From Acidobacteriota bacterium (GTDB lineage: Bacteria > Acidobacteriota > Polarisedimenticolia > JAPUKU01), in the NCBI GenBank assembly GCA_027295505.1, contig JAPUKU010000233.1, forward strand, positions 1 through 52,084: 52,084 nt of DNA. The letters are read 5' to 3'. Positions 1 through 8,293 of this stretch are shown here, in pieces; position 1 is the stretch's first letter; each line of letters begins with the position of its first letter. The notes beneath the pieces are model-generated. The model was given only the letters and a program-made list of their open reading frames with translations, did no database searches and was not told where the DNA came from. The position numbers were made by a program, and so were the translations under genes.

Positions 1-107
1 AGAAGGTGGGCGCAGAGGGTCTCCATGGTCTGCTTGCGGTCCCATGGACAGCCGTCCGGAGCCCTCAGCCGGCGGGTGATGTCGACGAGCTTTTGCCATG
101 CACTCAT
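1..107 (-). CDS. mazG: MazG-type nucleoside triphosphate pyrophosphohydrolase, 5' fragment
   Basis: The minus strand from an ATG at 107 reads MSAWQKLVDITRRLRAPDGC followed by PWDRKQT and METLCAHLL, and then leaves the window. The LRAPDGCPWDxxQT block is the N-terminal signature of MazG, which hydrolyses nucleoside triphosphates to monophosphates and pyrophosphate and is thought to cleanse aberrant nucleotides. Only about 35 residues are present; the metal-binding ExxE motifs lie outside the window. The gene is divergent from the DUF1844 gene across a gap of about 220 bp. The identification rests on this one motif, which is quite specific. Confidence 0.8.
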   Translation of the reverse strand, partial: MSAWQKLVDITRRLRAPDGCPWDRKQTMETLCAHL

Positions 108-247
108 TGGTGTATAACAGTCCTCGTACGGTCCGGGGCAGGCCGCCCTGGCCCGGCAGATCGCCCGCTGGGAAGCTACTGCCGGACGAGTGTGAGAATG
201 AGCCATTCTAGGGAAACCCGGTCCCGGCCCGCAACCCACGCTGTCAG

Positions 248-276
248 TTGAATTTTCAGGCCCACGAACTTAACTT
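248..276 (+). promoter_or_regulatory. weak candidate sigma-70 promoter in the mazG/DUF1844 divergent gap
   Basis: TTGAAT (248-253), a 17-base spacer and TAACTT (271-276) lie about 50 bases upstream of the DUF1844 start. The -35 is good and the -10 is poor (3 of 6). The rest of the gap, 108-326, shows nothing else I can name. Confidence 0.3.
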
Positions 277-326
277 TGAGCGCGTGCACGTGCGCGTCGC
301 TCGCCGAGGCCCCAGGAGGGATCCGC

Positions 327-737
327 ATGAAGAATCCTGACAAGCCAAAGATGAAGGTGACCGACCGGCGGCACTTCACCTCTCAGGGTGAACGTCGGGG
401 TTCCGATGCACCGCAAGAGGAGAACGGCCGGCAGAAGGATGCCGCTGGCGGGACGCCATCCGGCACTCCCGCGCAAGGTCCTCAGGCCCGGGCTTCGATC
501 GAGTTCGAGACCCTGGTGCTGTCCCTGACGCGGCAGGCACTGATGCTCATGGGGGAAGAGCCGGATCCCCAGGGGAAGCAGGTGGAGCCACAGATGGAGG
601 CAGCGCGAGGCCTTGTCGACATGCTGATGGCCCTACGCGAGAAGACAAAAGGGAATCTGACACCCGATGAGGAAGAGCTCGTCCGCCGGGTGATTTACGA
701 GCTGCAGATGAAGTTCGCGCAGAAGATGAAGTCATGA
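327..737 (+). CDS. DUF1844 domain protein
   Basis: This is a small soluble protein of 136 residues. After a polar N-terminal stretch of about 50 residues it carries the DUF1844 pattern: IEFETLVLSLTRQALMLMGE, then a helical region containing MLMALREKTKGNLTPDEEEL. The family is common in Acidobacteriota, Deltaproteobacteria and Planctomycetes and has no established function. The ATG at 327 is chosen because AGGAGGG (314-320) sits 6 bases ahead; an in-frame start at 276 lacks such a site. The stop overlaps the start of the next gene (ATGA at 734-737), so the two are probably translationally coupled. Confidence 0.85.
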   Translation: MKNPDKPKMKVTDRRHFTSQGERRGSDAPQEENGRQKDAAGGTPSGTPAQGPQARASIEFETLVLSLTRQALMLMGEEPDPQGKQVEPQMEAARGLVDMLMALREKTKGNLTPDEEELVRRVIYELQMKFAQKMKS

Positions 738-2710
738 ACCAGCGCAGTGAATTGCTGCGCCCCTGGGCAGGGCGCGTGATCGTGGCGGCATTGGTTTGTC
801 TGCCCGTTTCACTATCGTGGGTGCTGGGGCAGACATCCGCGGGCGAGTCCGAAATTATCCTTCTGGACGATGAAGCTCCCGTCAGGAGTCAATCAACCGA
901 ACGCAAGCCCACCCGCAGGCAGCAGAGCGCTGCCGCTCCGCGGACCCCCGCCCTGGAGAATTCTGAGCTCCGCATCCAGGCGCTGTGGTTTGCTCGTAAA
1001 GCCTACCTCGAGATCGAGCAGGTCGAGCGTGCGGCGGAGAAGTTGCACGCCATGCAGGAGTTCCGCCGCCAGGAAGGGATCACCCGCCTCGATTCGATCG
1101 CCGGGGCTTTCTCTTATGAGGGGTACCAGCATCTGGAGGCCTCCCGGTTTGGTGCCGCCCACGCTTCTTTCCGCCTCGCCAAGGAGTTTAGTCCCAAGCT
1201 GCCACACGTCTATTACGGGCAGGCTCGAAGCCTCCACAACCTGCGCATGGGGTGGGCGGCCACTTTCCGCGAAACCCTGGAGGGGATCAAGGTCAGCCTG
1301 GGGAACTTCTCCTCCGCCTATGCCCTGATGGGCAACCTCATGCTCATCGGCCTGGCCGCCGCGAGCCTCGCCGGAGTCGTGCTGCTCCTGGCACTGGTCT
1401 GCAAATACCAGGCGCTTCTCCGCCATGATCTAGTGGAGAGGTTTGCCCGTCGCATGGGCGAATCGACGGCAGAGCTCCTGGCCTGGGTTGTGTTCCTCGT
1501 TCCGCTTCTGGTCGGCCTGGGCTGGGTCTGGGTCCTTCTAATCTGGACTGTCGCCATCTTTCCCTACGTGCGATCCTCGGAGCGTGCCCTGGTCACCGTG
1601 GTGCTGCTGTGGGCCCTGGCGCTTCCGGTAGCGTTCCAATCGGTGGCCCGGATCTTTGAAACGAGCGTGAACCCCGAGGTGCGCACGCTGGTCTCGGCGA
1701 TGCGTGGCGGCTACGACCCGGAGAAGATCCGCTTTCTGAAAGAGTCGGCCGAACGCGATCCCGACAACGCCATGACGCATTTCCTGCTTGGCGCCCTTTA
1801 CAAGAACGGCGGCTACTTCAACGAGGCGCTCGTGCGATACAACCGCGCCGTCGCCATTGACCCCCAGTTCCACCAGGCAATCAACAACCTCGGCAACCTT
1901 TACTTCCTGACCCAGAACTTTGCCGTCGCCCAGCAGGAGTACCAGAAGGCCGTCGATCTAAGGCCCGATTTCTCCCTGGGGTACTTCAACCTGCATGTGG
2001 CCCAGTACCAGCAGTTCAACGTCGAGGAGGCCGAACAGAACCTGGAAACCGCTCGCCATCTGGATCCCGAGGGGCTGGGCGTGCTGAGCACGGCCGAGCT
2101 TCCCACCAGTGTCGTGGACGCCCAGCTCGACCTGGACAGCGTGTGGGAGAGCGTCGTCGCAAGCAGTCGCAAGCCCGAGGACACGGCCTCCCCGGGCACA
2201 GCGCTGCGTAGCCCTTACGCCCTGGCTGGGGGCGCGGCCCTGCTGGCCGCCTACGGTCTGATGTTCTACCGCCGCAAGCGAAAAGCACGCCGATGCTACA
2301 AGTGCGGCAAGCCCTTCTGCTCGAGATGCCGCAGCGGCACGCAGTTTTCCGATTTCTGCACGCAGTGCGTGCACCTGTTTGCCAAGCGCACCGGGCTAGC
2401 GCCCAGCACCAAGAAGGCAAAGCTCGAGGAGGTGCGCTGCTTCGAGAACCGCCGGCGGCGTCTCAGCCGCCTGCTGTCCATGCTGACGCCGGGGCTCGGC
2501 CATGCATGGGGCGATCGCAGCCTGCTGGGGTTTGTCGCCATGCTTCTGTGGAGCTTCTGTCTCATCGCCTGGGTGGCTCACGACCAGCTGCTTCGCTTAT
2601 CCGACCTGGCGTACGCCAACGCTTCAAGTCCTGCTGGCCTGCTGTGCATCGCAGGCGGGGTTTTTGTGTGGTTAAGCGTCAACCTCATTCCGCCGTTGGC
2701 CCGGAGCTGA
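734..2710 (+). CDS. TPR-repeat membrane protein with a Cys-rich (zinc-finger-like) segment
   Basis: A 658-residue protein of unknown specific function. It starts with a hydrophobic signal/anchor (about residues 14-32), followed by a helical region. Membrane segments lie at about 200-225, 245-280 and 285-305. TPR-like repeats fill roughly 330-445, including LGALYKNGGYFNEALVRYNR and LGNLYFLTQNFAVAQQEYQK. A single membrane span near 495-512 precedes six cysteines at 521, 524, 529, 532, 542 and 545, spaced as in treble-clef or B-box fingers. Two more hydrophobic segments close the chain. The layout suggests a protein-interaction scaffold in the inner membrane. It is coupled to the DUF1844 gene by a 4-base overlap and lies 3 bases before the next gene. 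Confidence 0.75.
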   Translation: MNQRSELLRPWAGRVIVAALVCLPVSLSWVLGQTSAGESEIILLDDEAPVRSQSTERKPTRRQQSAAAPRTPALENSELRIQALWFARKAYLEIEQVERAAEKLHAMQEFRRQEGITRLDSIAGAFSYEGYQHLEASRFGAAHASFRLAKEFSPKLPHVYYGQARSLHNLRMGWAATFRETLEGIKVSLGNFSSAYALMGNLMLIGLAAASLAGVVLLLALVCKYQALLRHDLVERFARRMGESTAELLAWVVFLVPLLVGLGWVWVLLIWTVAIFPYVRSSERALVTVVLLWALALPVAFQSVARIFETSVNPEVRTLVSAMRGGYDPEKIRFLKESAERDPDNAMTHFLLGALYKNGGYFNEALVRYNRAVAIDPQFHQAINNLGNLYFLTQNFAVAQQEYQKAVDLRPDFSLGYFNLHVAQYQQFNVEEAEQNLETARHLDPEGLGVLSTAELPTSVVDAQLDLDSVWESVVASSRKPEDTASPGTALRSPYALAGGAALLAAYGLMFYRRKRKARRCYKCGKPFCSRCRSGTQFSDFCTQCVHLFAKRTGLAPSTKKAKLEEVRCFENRRRRLSRLLSMLTPGLGHAWGDRSLLGFVAMLLWSFCLIAWVAHDQLLRLSDLAYANASSPAGLLCIAGGVFVWLSVNLIPPLARS

Positions 2711-2713
2711 GCA

Positions 2714-4033
2714 ATGGCATTAGAAGGAACTCTCAGGGATTTCAGCCTCCCCGACATACTCCAGCTCATTGGCATCCAGCGTAAGACCGGCGTGCTGACC
2801 CTCAAGAGCGGGGCCGAGATGGTGACCGTCTCATTTGTCGAGGGCAACGTGGTCTCTGCCGACTCCCTACGAAAGCGTCTCGAGGATCAGCTCGGCACCG
2901 TGCTCGTAAAAGCCGGTCATATCACCGACTCCCAGCTGGAGTCGGCGCTGAAGACCCAGCGCGACACCTTGAAACGTCTGGGACACGTGCTGATCGACAA
3001 CAGGTACATCAGCACCCAGAACCTGCGCCACGCGCTGCAGCTCCAGGTCACCCAGATCATCTACCGCCTCTTCCGCTGGAATGACGGCGAATACCACTTC
3101 AACCAGGAAGAGAAGGTCGATTACGACCGCGAGAACTTCACTCCCATCAGTGCCGAGAATATCCTGATGGAAGGTGTGCGGATGGTCGACGAGTGGCCGA
3201 TGATCGAGAAGAAGATCCGCTCGGCTGACATGGTGTTTCGCAAGGCCGATGTCGATCAGGAGGTGGAAGTCGACGAGGCCCTGTCTCTGATTGACGAGGA
3301 CATGGATTTCCACTTGGGAGAAGGAGAGGAGGAGAAAACCTCATCCGCTGCCGACCCTGAGATGGCGATCCGCCTCAGCCGCGAGGAAGGGTGCATTTAC
3401 AAGCTCGTGGATGGCCGCCTGAACGTTCAGGAAATTGTCGACCGCAGCCGCATGGGAGAGTTCGATGTCTACAGAGTTCTCTTCGAGCTCCTGAACCGCA
3501 ACCTGATCACCGAGGCAATCAGCACGCCTGCCGCGGCCACGAAGGCAACGCGCCAGGCTGGTCGGGGGCGCGAGTTCCTGGTGCGCGTGGCCGCCGTGCT
3601 GCTGGCCGCTGCCAGCCTCGGGATGGTGGTCCACCAGGTGCATACGATGCGTCCTCTGTGGCCTCTCACGGGCCAGGAGGCAGAGTCCCGGGCTCGGATC
3701 CAGGTGAGCATCGGCCACAGCCAGCTCGAACGCCTGGGGTTCGCCATCAAAGTCTATTACCTGGCGTTCGGCTCCTCCCCCAGAAGCCTAGATGCGCTCC
3801 TCGAGCGGAGCCTTATTCGCCCGGGGGATCTGGTAGATCCGTGGGGGAGACAGTTCCATTACCTGCAGATGGACGGAGGGTATATCCTGGCCGCCTATGA
3901 TCGGTTCGGGGACGGCCTCGACCCTGAACTCCGGCTGCTGGAGACCTTTCCTACCGCTGGTGTCGTGCGAGACGGCGCGGTTCGGAGCGCACAACCGGTC
4001 TCATCCGACTCGGAGACGATCCTTCTCCAGTAA
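2714..4033 (+). CDS. PATAN/DUF4388-domain protein with a PulG-like C-terminal domain
   Basis: 439 residues. Positions 1-150 carry the DUF4388 (PATAN) pattern (MALEGTLRDFSLPDILQLIG, then KTGVLTLKSG and LFRWNDGEYHF), with an inserted T2SS-E-N-like helical stretch (LGTVLVKAGHITDSQLESAL). A winged-helix-like segment follows (IYKLVDGRLNVQEIVDRS, about 230-265), then one membrane span (about 295-312). The end resembles the C-terminus of type II secretion or pilin-like proteins (DPWGRQFHYLQ...GYILAAYDRFGDG). PATAN domains occur in signalling proteins of gliding and social bacteria. The pseudopilin-like end placed behind a cytoplasmic PATAN region is unusual. The gene directly follows the TPR gene, so the three genes probably form an operon. 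Confidence 0.8.
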   Translation: MALEGTLRDFSLPDILQLIGIQRKTGVLTLKSGAEMVTVSFVEGNVVSADSLRKRLEDQLGTVLVKAGHITDSQLESALKTQRDTLKRLGHVLIDNRYISTQNLRHALQLQVTQIIYRLFRWNDGEYHFNQEEKVDYDRENFTPISAENILMEGVRMVDEWPMIEKKIRSADMVFRKADVDQEVEVDEALSLIDEDMDFHLGEGEEEKTSSAADPEMAIRLSREEGCIYKLVDGRLNVQEIVDRSRMGEFDVYRVLFELLNRNLITEAISTPAAATKATRQAGRGREFLVRVAAVLLAAASLGMVVHQVHTMRPLWPLTGQEAESRARIQVSIGHSQLERLGFAIKVYYLAFGSSPRSLDALLERSLIRPGDLVDPWGRQFHYLQMDGGYILAAYDRFGDGLDPELRLLETFPTAGVVRDGAVRSAQPVSSDSETILLQ

Positions 4034-4102
4034 CCCTCGAATCCATCATAAACCACTATAAACATTGCTATTTTATGAATTTTCCGAATCCGGCTGGCTT
4101 CC

Positions 4103-4131
4103 TTGACAGGCCACATGGGGCCTCTTATAGT
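4103..4131 (+). promoter_or_regulatory. dnaK promoter, sigma-70 type
   Basis: TTGACA (4103-4108), a 17-base spacer and TATAGT (4126-4131), followed by a short leader and the AAGGAGCGGAGGA ribosome site before the ATG at 4170. This is a near-consensus housekeeping promoter. I see no CIRCE inverted repeat (TTAGCACTC-N9-GAGTGCTAA) and no obvious sigma-32 type site, so heat induction is not evident from the DNA. Confidence 0.75.
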
Positions 4132-4169
4132 AGGGCGCAACTGATTAAAGGAGCGGAGGATAGCGCCCA

Positions 4170-6107
4170 ATGAGCAAGATTATCGGAATCGACCTGGGAA
4201 CCACAAACTCGGTCGTGGCGGTGATGGAGGGGGGCAAGCCCACGGTCATCACTAACCCCGAGGGAAACCGCACCACCCCGTCCGTGGTGGCGTTCACCGA
4301 CAAGAACGAGCGGCTGGTGGGCCAGGTGGCCAAGCGCCAGGCAATTACCAACCCCGAGAACACCATATTTTCAATCAAGCGATTCATGGGACGGACAACC
4401 TCGGAGGTCACCGAGGAGATGAAGCTCGTGCCCTTTAAGGTCGTGCCCGGTCCCCACAACGACCTGCGCGTCGAGGTCCGGGACAAGCTGCATTCCGCAC
4501 CCGAGATCTCCGCCTTCATCCTGCAGACGATGAGGCAAGCCGCGGAGGAGTACCTGGGCGAGAAAGTGGCCCAGGCCGTGATCACGGTGCCGGCTTACTT
4601 CAACGACGCCCAGCGGCAGGCAACCAAGGATGCCGGACAGATCGCCGGCCTGGAGGTCCTGCGCATTGTCAACGAGCCCACGGCGGCCGCGCTTGCCTAC
4701 GGGCTCGACAAGAAGAAAAGCGAGACCATCGCCGTCTATGACTTCGGCGGCGGCACCTTCGACATCTCGATCCTCGAGGTCGGCGACGGTGTCGTGGAAG
4801 TGAAGGCCACCAATGGCGACACCCACCTGGGCGGCGACAACATCGATCAGCGCATCATTAATTGGCTGGTCTCGGAGTTCAAGAAGAAGGAAGGGATTGA
4901 CCTCTCGAAGGACAAGATGGCCCTGCAGCGCCTCAAGGAGGCGTCGGAGAAAGCCAAGTGCGAGCTGTCGACCGTGGTTGAGAGCGAAATCAACCTGCCC
5001 TTCATCACCGCCAACCAGGCGGGGCCCAAGCACCTTCTCGAGAAGTTGTCCCGCGCCAAGTTCGAGGAGCTGACCCTGGACCTGCTCCAGCGCTCCCTAC
5101 CACCCTGCGAGCAGGCGCTCAAGGATGCCGGGCTCAAGCCCGAGGACATCAACGAGGTCGTGGTGGTCGGGGGCTCCACCCGCATCCCCAAGGTTCAGGA
5201 GCTCGTCAAGGGTTTCTTCAAGAAGCACGAGCTCAACAAGGAGGTCAACCCGGATGAGGTCGTGGCGGTGGGAGCGGCCATCCAGGCCGGCGTGCTCGGC
5301 GGTGACGTCAAGGACGTGCTTCTTCTGGACGTGACACCCCTGAGCCTGGGTATCGAAACCCTGGGGGGAGTGTTCACCAAGCTCATCGACCGCAACACCA
5401 CGATTCCGACGAAGCGCAGTGAGACGTTCTCCACGGCCGCCGACAACCAGAATAGCGTCAGCGTGCTGGTCTTCCAGGGCGAGCGCGAGATGGCCCGTGA
5501 GAACCGCAAGCTCGGCGAGTTCAACCTGGACGGGATACCGACGGCACTTCGGGGCGTGCCCCAGATCGAGGTCACCTTCGACATCGATGCCAACGGTATC
5601 GTGCACGTTTCCGCAAAGGACCTGGCCACGAGTAAGGAGCAGAAGATCCGCATCGAGTCTTCCAGTGGACTGACCAAGGAAGAGATTGACAAGATGATGT
5701 CGGAGGCGGAGGCGCACGCCGATGAGGATCACAAGCGGCGTGAAGAGGCCGAGGCCCGCAACCGTGCGGACAGCCTGGTCTACGCCACCGAGAAGCTGCT
5801 GCGCGAGAACAAGGAGAAGATAGGGGACACCGATCGCCAGGCAATTGAAACAGCCGTGGAATCTCTAAAGAAGATCCTGGAGAAGGGATCGGCTGAAGAG
5901 ATCAACCGCGGTGTCGAAGAGGTGACCCGCGCTTCTCATAAGATTGCTGAGACACTGTACCAGAAGACACAGTCTACGCAGGAGTCCAGCACCAGCGCCG
6001 CCGCGGCCGACGAGCAGCCCGCCGCAGAGCCGGGTGGATCGGAATCCGGGAAGCCGGGTGACGTGATCGACGCCGAGTACGTCTCGGAAGACGAATCGAA
6101 GAGCTGA
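4170..6107 (+). CDS. dnaK: molecular chaperone DnaK (Hsp70)
   Basis: Full-length 645-residue Hsp70. The ATPase domain opens with [18 protein letters not shown] and holds [15 protein letters not shown], the phosphate-2 motif [14 protein letters not shown] and [13 protein letters not shown]. The linker [19 protein letters not shown] leads to the substrate-binding domain. The C-terminus ends in a low-complexity Ala/Ser/Glu tail plus the conserved DVIDAEY. It folds and refolds proteins in the cytosol through ATP cycling with DnaJ and GrpE, neither of which is encoded here. A strong ribosome site precedes the start. The next gene encodes a small heat-shock protein only 15-20 bases downstream, so the two likely share transcription. 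Confidence 0.99.
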   Translation: MSKIIGIDLGTTNSVVAVMEGGKPTVITNPEGNRTTPSVVAFTDKNERLVGQVAKRQAITNPENTIFSIKRFMGRTTSEVTEEMKLVPFKVVPGPHNDLRVEVRDKLHSAPEISAFILQTMRQAAEEYLGEKVAQAVITVPAYFNDAQRQATKDAGQIAGLEVLRIVNEPTAAALAYGLDKKKSETIAVYDFGGGTFDISILEVGDGVVEVKATNGDTHLGGDNIDQRIINWLVSEFKKKEGIDLSKDKMALQRLKEASEKAKCELSTVVESEINLPFITANQAGPKHLLEKLSRAKFEELTLDLLQRSLPPCEQALKDAGLKPEDINEVVVVGGSTRIPKVQELVKGFFKKHELNKEVNPDEVVAVGAAIQAGVLGGDVKDVLLLDVTPLSLGIETLGGVFTKLIDRNTTIPTKRSETFSTAADNQNSVSVLVFQGEREMARENRKLGEFNLDGIPTALRGVPQIEVTFDIDANGIVHVSAKDLATSKEQKIRIESSSGLTKEEIDKMMSEAEAHADEDHKRREEAEARNRADSLVYATEKLLRENKEKIGDTDRQAIETAVESLKKILEKGSAEEINRGVEEVTRASHKIAETLYQKTQSTQESSTSAAAADEQPAAEPGGSESGKPGDVIDAEYVSEDESKS

Positions 6108-6128
6108 GCCAACAGAGGGAGGATGCCG

Positions 6129-6584
6129 ATGCCGGGCGCGAAGCTGGATCCCTACCGGGAACTGGCCATCATCAAGGAACGCATGAACCGACTCTTCGAA
6201 TCGGCCATGGGCCGCACCGAAATCGGCTCCGAGGGTGGCGGCGTAGCCTGGACACCACGAGCCGATGTGTACGAAACTGACGACCAGGTCGTGGTCAACA
6301 TCGAGATTCCCGGAGTTCCGCGGGAATCAATCGGCGTGCGGGTGGCTGACAACACCCTGATCATTGAGGGTGAGCGCCCTCCGGAGAAAGGCCTGAAGGA
6401 AGAGGCCTTCCAGCGTGTGGAACGCTCCTACGGCTCCTTCGTGCGGCGGTTCTCCCTGCCGGCTACCGTCAGCGTGGACAGCGTTGCTGCCCAGTACGAA
6501 CGGGGTGTGCTCACGGTCCGCCTTCCCAAGCTCCCGGACGCACGCCCGCGCCAGATCAACGTTTCTCTCACCTCCGGCGATTGA
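6129..6584 (+). CDS. Hsp20/alpha-crystallin small heat-shock protein
   Basis: 151 residues with an alpha-crystallin domain over about 35-140: WTPRADVYETDDQVVVNIEI at the first strands, the GERP turn, and the AxYxxGVLTVRLPK motif (QYERGVLTVRLPKL) near the end. Small Hsps bind unfolding proteins without ATP and pass them to DnaK, which fits the position directly after dnaK. The ATG at 6129 is preferred because GGGAGG (6117-6122) lies 6 bases ahead; the ATG at 6123 would touch the ribosome site. Confidence 0.95.
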   Translation: MPGAKLDPYRELAIIKERMNRLFESAMGRTEIGSEGGGVAWTPRADVYETDDQVVVNIEIPGVPRESIGVRVADNTLIIEGERPPEKGLKEEAFQRVERSYGSFVRRFSLPATVSVDSVAAQYERGVLTVRLPKLPDARPRQINVSLTSGD

Positions 6585-6603
6585 ACTCTCTATAAAACGC
6601 TCA

Positions 6604-6632
6604 TTGCGCATCCAGGGTGCGGACACTATAAT
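6604..6632 (+). promoter_or_regulatory. candidate promoter of the sigma-factor gene
   Basis: A perfect TATAAT (6627-6632) lies 17 bases after a weak TTGCGC (6604-6609), about 38 bases upstream of the sigma-factor ATG. This suggests that the sigma gene is transcribed separately from dnaK-hsp20. Confidence 0.55.
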
Positions 6633-6670
6633 TACGCCCGCTGGGAGGAGGGCGGAGGGAATCGAAGCGA

Positions 6671-7528
6671 ATGGAGCAAGAGCGAAGCCGCCAGCGCAGC
6701 ACAGGCTCAGAAACTCTAAAGAAATACCTTCAAGAAATCTCGAAACTGCCCAGGATCACTCCTGATGAGGAGAAGATCTTGGGAGCAAAAATTCACAGGG
6801 GCAATAAAGCCGCGCTCAAGAAGCTGGTCGAGGCGAATTTGCGTTTTGTCGTCTCGTTCGCCAAGAAGTACCGCGGCTGCGGCTTGTCCTTCCTGGATCT
6901 GATCAATGAAGGAAACGTGGGCCTGATCGAGGCCGCCAAGCGTTTCGATCCCGGCAAGAACGTCAAGTTCATTACCTACGCCGTCTGGTGGGTGCGCCAG
7001 TCGATCATCCACGCGCTCTCCGATCACAGCGGCGCCTTCCGGCTACCGCAGAAGCAGGCCAACCTTCTTTACCGCATCGGTAAGACGATCTCGACCCTGA
7101 CGTATCAGTTCGAGCGTCATCCGACCCCCGATGAGATCGCCCGCAAACTGGACATTCCGGTTACGGAAGTCAATGCATTGCTCCAAGTTTCGGACGAGAA
7201 CGTGTCCCTGAGTACCGTCATCGACGAGGAGCACGAGTTCTATCTCAGCGACAAGCTCGAGCAGGACACCATTCCGCCCGCCGACACGGCGCTCTTCAAG
7301 ACCAGCCTGAAGAAGCAACTCCGATCGGCAATGGACGAGCTGGACCCGAAGGAAGAACTTGTCATCAAGCTGAGGTTCGGCCTGGGCGAGGAGGAGCCCA
7401 AGACGCTGAAGGAAATCGGCGAAATGCTCAACCTCTCCCGTGAGAGAATCCGCCAGATTGAAGCGCAGGCGCTGGAGAAGCTGAACCGCTCGCAGAAATG
7501 CCAGCAGTTGCGAGGTTACCTGAACTGA
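6671..7528 (+). CDS. RNA polymerase sigma factor, sigma-70 family group 2 (RpoD/RpoS-like)
   Basis: 285 residues with regions 1.2 to 4.2 but no region 1.1, which marks a group-2 (alternative) sigma rather than the primary RpoD. Region 1.2: TLKKYLQEISKLPRITPDEE. Region 2: LVEANLRFVVSFAKKY, LDLINEGNVGLIEAAKRFD, and FITYAVWWVRQSIIHALSDH for -10 recognition. Region 3: HPTPDEIARKLDIPVTEVNA. Region 4.2: TLKEIGEMLNLSRERIRQIE. It directs polymerase to a subset of promoters. It follows the chaperone genes, but whether it drives them is unknown. GGAGGGA (6654-6660) precedes the ATG. It could be annotated as RpoS-, SigA- or RpoH-like; the regulon is not decidable from sequence. Confidence 0.92.
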   Translation: MEQERSRQRSTGSETLKKYLQEISKLPRITPDEEKILGAKIHRGNKAALKKLVEANLRFVVSFAKKYRGCGLSFLDLINEGNVGLIEAAKRFDPGKNVKFITYAVWWVRQSIIHALSDHSGAFRLPQKQANLLYRIGKTISTLTYQFERHPTPDEIARKLDIPVTEVNALLQVSDENVSLSTVIDEEHEFYLSDKLEQDTIPPADTALFKTSLKKQLRSAMDELDPKEELVIKLRFGLGEEEPKTLKEIGEMLNLSRERIRQIEAQALEKLNRSQKCQQLRGYLN

Positions 7529-7566
7529 GACCCGGGCCGCTCAGGCGACCCTCTTTAACTGAGACC

Positions 7567-8286
<720 letters not shown>

Positions 8287-8293
8287 GCCACTT

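Noticed and set aside
6-251. Plus-strand open frame of 81 codons at the left edge
   Set aside because: It runs antisense to the recognisable mazG start and gives no motif.
4034-4169. CIRCE element before dnaK
   Set aside because: No inverted repeat of the required form is present; only a sigma-70 promoter is seen.
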